Below are positions 61,153 to 64,000 of a stretch of 64,000 bases of DNA, piece after piece. The translations under genes and the position numbers were made by a program. Source of the stretch: Evansella alkalicola (GTDB taxonomy: Bacteria > Bacillota > Bacilli > Bacillales > Salisediminibacteriaceae); contig NZ_JAHQCR010000053.1 in the NCBI RefSeq assembly GCF_019042735.1, positions 1 through 64,000 of the forward strand. Reading direction: 5' to 3'. The notes under the pieces are model-generated. The model saw nothing but the letters and a program-made list of their open reading frames with translations. It was not told where the DNA came from and made no database searches. Within the stretch, counting starts at the first letter, position 1. Each line of letters opens with the position of its first letter.

Positions 61153-62340
61153 TCAGTCTCCTTGAATAATTGGTTGTTTCTCTGCTATTTCATCCACAAT
61201 TTTAAAATGGATGATTACTTTAACTTTACCACCCTTAATCTCATGGTGCAAAACTTTTTCTCCAGTTATTTCCGCTTCCTCAGAAAATTGTTGTTGAAGC
61301 TTCTCCTTACCAGTTTCTTTTGCAATATTTATCGCTTCTTCTACGGCTGCTTCTTCCTCAATCTTTTTCGCCTCTAAAAGATCACGATATCCATAATGGA
61401 ATGGAAGTTGAACACCAAATATTTCCCAAGAGGATTCGTACTCCTCTTCCTTAGCATTTGCAAATTCAGGCGAAAACCATCCCCAAAATGGTATCTTAAT
61501 ATTACCAACATGGAAATAATGTCTACGATGACTATCTCCCGTTGCTACATACAGGGTTTTACTTAAAGGAATATCCATTTCAGCTTCGAACCACATTTCA
61601 CCTTTTACTGTACCTTTTGCCGAGACCTGCCTCTCGTCCCCTTCCTTACCAATCAATCCAGATACAAGCAAGTCCCCTTTTTCAACAACTTGATTTCGTT
61701 CAACAACAGGATTCCCTTCTTCCACAAATAAATCAGTGATGATTGCTTTCCTTTTTGCTACTAAGTGACCTGGTGCTTCGGCAGGTTCCTTTTCTGCTAT
61801 TTCCTTCTCAACGACTTGAAAATGATAGGTTGTACCTTTTCTAGTCACACCAATCCAAGTGGCATCTACAATTTGATCTGTGATTTCCGATTGAATCACT
61901 TCAGGTGCTGGCAATCTAAATTGAAATGCGCCTTTTTTTATCCCCATTTCCGTAACAGCTTGTCTAAGCTCATGCTCCATCTCTGGAGTGGCTCCTTCAA
62001 TTTCTACACCCCATACCATGTTTGATAAGAGGAAAAGCAAACATAAAAAAGCTGCCGCTCCTATTATTAACCCATTTCGATTTAATATTTTTTGCAAAAA
62101 GAAAGGGAATCCTTTCCGCTCAAGAAATCTTACCTTACAATCGGATACACGAGCTAGTTTACGTAACTGCTTAACCTCGTCCAACAAAACGGAACAGACA
62201 AGGGCTTCCTTGCCTATTCGTTTAATATTCCAGACTGATATCTTTTGATCAATACACCTATTAATAAAAAGCTCTGGATACGGCCCAACTATTTTAATAC
62301 GCACATATCCCGTCATTTTATGAACCCATTGATTTTTCAC
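61153..62340 (-). CDS. yqfD: Sporulation protein YqfD
   Basis: The 395-residue protein has one membrane helix (about 92-112) after a cytoplasmic N-terminal domain, and a large extracytoplasmic part with GVEIEGATPEMEHELRQAV and LPFHYGYRDLLEAKK. It matches YqfD, needed for sporulation stage IV in B. subtilis. GTG start seven bases past yqfC; the ribosome site AGAGGGGAG is slightly distant. Forms a pair with yqfC. Confidence 0.93.
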   Translation of the reverse strand: MKNQWVHKMTGYVRIKIVGPYPELFINRCIDQKISVWNIKRIGKEALVCSVLLDEVKQLRKLARVSDCKVRFLERKGFPFFLQKILNRNGLIIGAAAFLCLLFLLSNMVWGVEIEGATPEMEHELRQAVTEMGIKKGAFQFRLPAPEVIQSEITDQIVDATWIGVTRKGTTYHFQVVEKEIAEKEPAEAPGHLVAKRKAIITDLFVEEGNPVVERNQVVEKGDLLVSGLIGKEGDERQVSAKGTVKGEMWFEAEMDIPLSKTLYVATGDSHRRHYFHVGNIKIPFWGWFSPEFANAKEEEYESSWEIFGVQLPFHYGYRDLLEAKKIEEEAAVEEAINIAKETGKEKLQQQFSEEAEITGEKVLHHEIKGGKVKVIIHFKIVDEIAEKQPIIQGD

Positions 62341-62346
62341 CCTAAC

Positions 62347-62634
62347 CTAACTCCCCTCTTTAATAAAACGGATATCAACAATCACACCTTCCAGTAAAAT
62401 TTCCTCTGGAAGAATGTTTTTGATGACAAAATCACGACCTACAACAAGGAGTTCTCCCTCTGTTAATCTAAGGCGAAGTTCCTCCTGCGTAAATCGGATT
62501 AACCCTTTATGATTTTCTATATAAATATGAAAGTTCCCAATTAAGGTCACTCTCGGTAAGTCCATCATGACATCAGCTGGAAGATCCATTTGCTCTGTCA
62601 TCCATTGTCTAATGGTTTTTTTTAGTCTTTTCAT
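62347..62634 (-). CDS. yqfC: Sporulation protein YqfC
   Basis: The 95-residue protein contains LPRVTLIGNFHIYIENHKGL and EGELLVVGRDFVIKNILPEE, the YabP/YqfC family signature. YqfC is mother-cell expressed and acts with YqfD in forespore development. ATG six bases after AAAGGAGG. First gene of the pair. Confidence 0.94.
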   Translation of the reverse strand: MKRLKKTIRQWMTEQMDLPADVMMDLPRVTLIGNFHIYIENHKGLIRFTQEELRLRLTEGELLVVGRDFVIKNILPEEILLEGVIVDIRFIKEGS

Positions 62635-62833
62635 GATGAACCTCCTTTCCACTAATATGTATGATTCTTCTTCAACTCCTATCACAGAAAAATAATGAAT
62701 TGAACTTATAATGATAAAAAATGTGAAAAGGTTAAGTAACTAAGACAGTTAGGAAAGTAGAAAAGGGGAGTGACTGCAGCTAGACAATTATATGAAAACT
62801 TTTCCTATCTTAATCAGATATAAAAAAACGCAG

Positions 62834-62869
62834 AAAAGCCAAGACGAATCACTCGTCCTGGCTTTTTTT
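62834..62869 (-). terminator. Terminator of the floA-linked operon
   Basis: AAAAGCCA and GACGA pair with TCGTC and TGGCTTTT around a 5-base loop; a T-rich tail is seen on both strands. Confidence 0.82.
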
Positions 62870-62877
62870 GGTTATTA

Positions 62878-63405
62878 TTATCTGGCTCTTTTTGCTTTAG
62901 GCTTACCTAGAACTTCAGCCCATATGATCCCTTTAATCGCTTCTTCACGGGATATATTCTTAAAGTCCAATTGAACCTTAGTGTTTGGGCTTTTTGTAAT
63001 ATCATTTGAAAGGATAGGTGACCCTTGAGACTTTTCGAGCCTCTCTATCGCTTTCGCCTTTTTCTTTTTAACCTTCTCATAACGCTCCTGTAATTCCCTA
63101 TTAGCTTTCTCAATTTCAGTCTCCCTAGAAGCTGTGTTTAAGGAAGTGGAACTATTTTCTCCCATTGAAGTGTTGGAAGGAGAAGGCCTTTGATTTTCGT
63201 TATCATGTTCTGTCGGAGCATGTTCTTGACGGAAAATTTCCCGCCAATCCACCTCCTCTTGTCCTTGCGAAGTGGTCGGTTGGCCCGGTCTTGGACCTCT
63301 CGATTTCTCTTCTTGCTTCTTTCCACCCATGCCTTGGAAAAAACTTAGTAATGCTGCAATGACAAAAAAGAGAAGGAGCGGGTTATTTGCTATTAAATCA
63401 AACAT
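62878..63405 (-). CDS. Hypothetical anchored protein downstream of floA
   Basis: The 175-residue protein has one N-terminal membrane helix (about 9-25, NPLLLFFVIAALLSFFQGMG), a Gly/Ser/Gln-rich linker, a charged helix with KANRELQERYEKVKKKKAKA and a short C-terminal domain (about 142-165, NISREEAIKGIIWAEVLG). I do not recognise the family; the last block has been seen in small Bacillaceae proteins next to floA. It lies 56 bases after floA on the same strand, behind an AGGAG-like site, so it is probably coexpressed. Confidence 0.65.
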   Translation of the reverse strand: MFDLIANNPLLLFFVIAALLSFFQGMGGKKQEEKSRGPRPGQPTTSQGQEEVDWREIFRQEHAPTEHDNENQRPSPSNTSMGENSSTSLNTASRETEIEKANRELQERYEKVKKKKAKAIERLEKSQGSPILSNDITKSPNTKVQLDFKNISREEAIKGIIWAEVLGKPKAKRAR

Positions 63406-63461
63406 AATATATCGGCTCCTTTCTTAAACGAGAGTATGATTCCTGATGAAGCCCATCAGAC

Positions 63462-64000
63462 TTATTTACGACGGTTGTGATCATGGTTATGACCATCTTG
63501 ATCATCGTCCGTTACTTTACCGATAGACTCTCTCATGTCAGTGTCAGCCATCACATTTTTCATGTTCATGTAATCCATAACACCCATATTTCCAGAACGG
63601 AAAGCTTCTGCCATTGCAAGTGGTACCTCAGCTTCCGCTTCCACAACTTTAGCACGCATTTCTTCTACGCGAGCCTTCATCTCTTGCTCGTGTGCAACAG
63701 CCATTGCACGACGCTCTTCCGCTTTTGCTTGTGCAATTTTCTTATCAGCTTCCGCTTGGTCCGTTTGAAGACCTGCACCTATGTTTTTACCAATATCAAT
63801 ATCCGCAATATCAATCGATAAGATTTCAAATGCAGTACCTGAATCTAAACCTTTAGATAATACTGTTTGAGAGATAAGATCTGGATTTTCTAAAACACCT
63901 TTATGGTTTTTAGAAGAACCGATTGTTGATACGATACCTTCACCTACACGGGCGATTACTGTATCTTCACCAGCACCACCGACAAGTCGATCGATGTTAG
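63462..64000 (-). CDS. floA: Flotillin-like protein FloA, C-terminal part
   Basis: The reading frame runs off the right edge; 179 C-terminal residues are seen of about 330. The visible part includes RLVGGAGEDTVIARVGEGIV, the band-7/flotillin domain SIDIADIDIGKNIGAGLQ, a coiled coil QAEADKKIAQAKAEERRAMA and the tail GNMGVMDYMNMKNVMADTD. A His/Asp-rich end (DDDQDGHNHDHNRRK) is longer and more acidic than usual. FloA organises membrane microdomains. A short NfeD is at 17090, but the usual NfeD partner should lie upstream beyond the window. Confidence 0.94.
   Translation of the reverse strand, partial: NIDRLVGGAGEDTVIARVGEGIVSTIGSSKNHKGVLENPDLISQTVLSKGLDSGTAFEILSIDIADIDIGKNIGAGLQTDQAEADKKIAQAKAEERRAMAVAHEQEMKARVEEMRAKVVEAEAEVPLAMAEAFRSGNMGVMDYMNMKNVMADTDMRESIGKVTDDDQDGHNHDHNRRK

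Overview
The window comes from a low-GC, spore-forming Bacillaceae chromosome. Gene content and order follow the yqg-yqf region of Bacillus subtilis: rpmG, pbpA, an MFS gene at the yqgE position, sodA, yqfZ-ispG-yqfX-yqfW, zur with zinc ABC genes, nfo-cshB-yqfQ-ispH-yqfO-trmK-cccA-sigA-dnaG-yqxD-yqfL-ccpN-glyS-glyQ-recO-yqzL-era-cdd-dgkA-ybeY-pgpH-phoH-yqfD-yqfC-floA. The genus cannot be fixed from the sequence. Sporulation-linked yqfC/yqfD, SigA, a glycine T-box and matrix genes of the tasA/tapA/sipW type all fit this family.

Layout. 0-11 kb: L33, small envelope proteins, a class B PBP preceded by a strongly promoted 6S-like RNA, an MFS carrier, Mn-SOD, a HesB-like protein, three tRNAs and a Na/Pi-type transporter. 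11.8-17 kb is the most distinctive block, a biofilm-matrix island. It holds SinR, then (reverse strand) tasA-tapA-sipW plus an LPXTA cell-wall-anchored protein, a cluster of exact SinR operator heptamers in front of tasA, a short SinR-like HTH protein, and an unannotated 44-codon sinI. The sinI leader carries a c-di-GMP-I (GEMM) riboswitch whose last aptamer strand overlaps a terminator-like hairpin. I infer a circuit: c-di-GMP, then SinI, which blocks SinR and releases the tasA operon. 17-24 kb: NfeD-like, DUF1002, MFS, yqfZ, ispG, yqfX and yqfW, followed by eight tandem 51-bp hairpin repeats and two related small proteins of unknown function. 24.8-36 kb: a Zur/zinc ABC set with two permeases and a His-tailed ATPase, ppx-ppk for polyphosphate, a lytic transglycosylase, a manganese-type ABC pair with an MntR-like box, and an orphan sensor kinase.

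36-64 kb is a conserved housekeeping run, mostly on the reverse strand: DNA repair (nfo, recO), RNA metabolism (cshB, trmK, ybeY, era), isoprenoid (ispH; ispG lies at 21 kb), replication and transcription (dnaG, sigA), central carbon control (ccpN with the PPDK regulator), glycyl-tRNA synthetase under a T-box, lipid recycling (dgkA), c-di-AMP turnover (pgpH) and the flotillin floA, cut by the window end.

The intergenic space contains several dispersed Bacillaceae repeat families (12.2, 32.6 and 45.3 kb), a 52-bp tandem repeat before ispH and many stem-loop terminators. Coordinates of starts were set by Shine-Dalgarno spacing; several starts are GTG or TTG.
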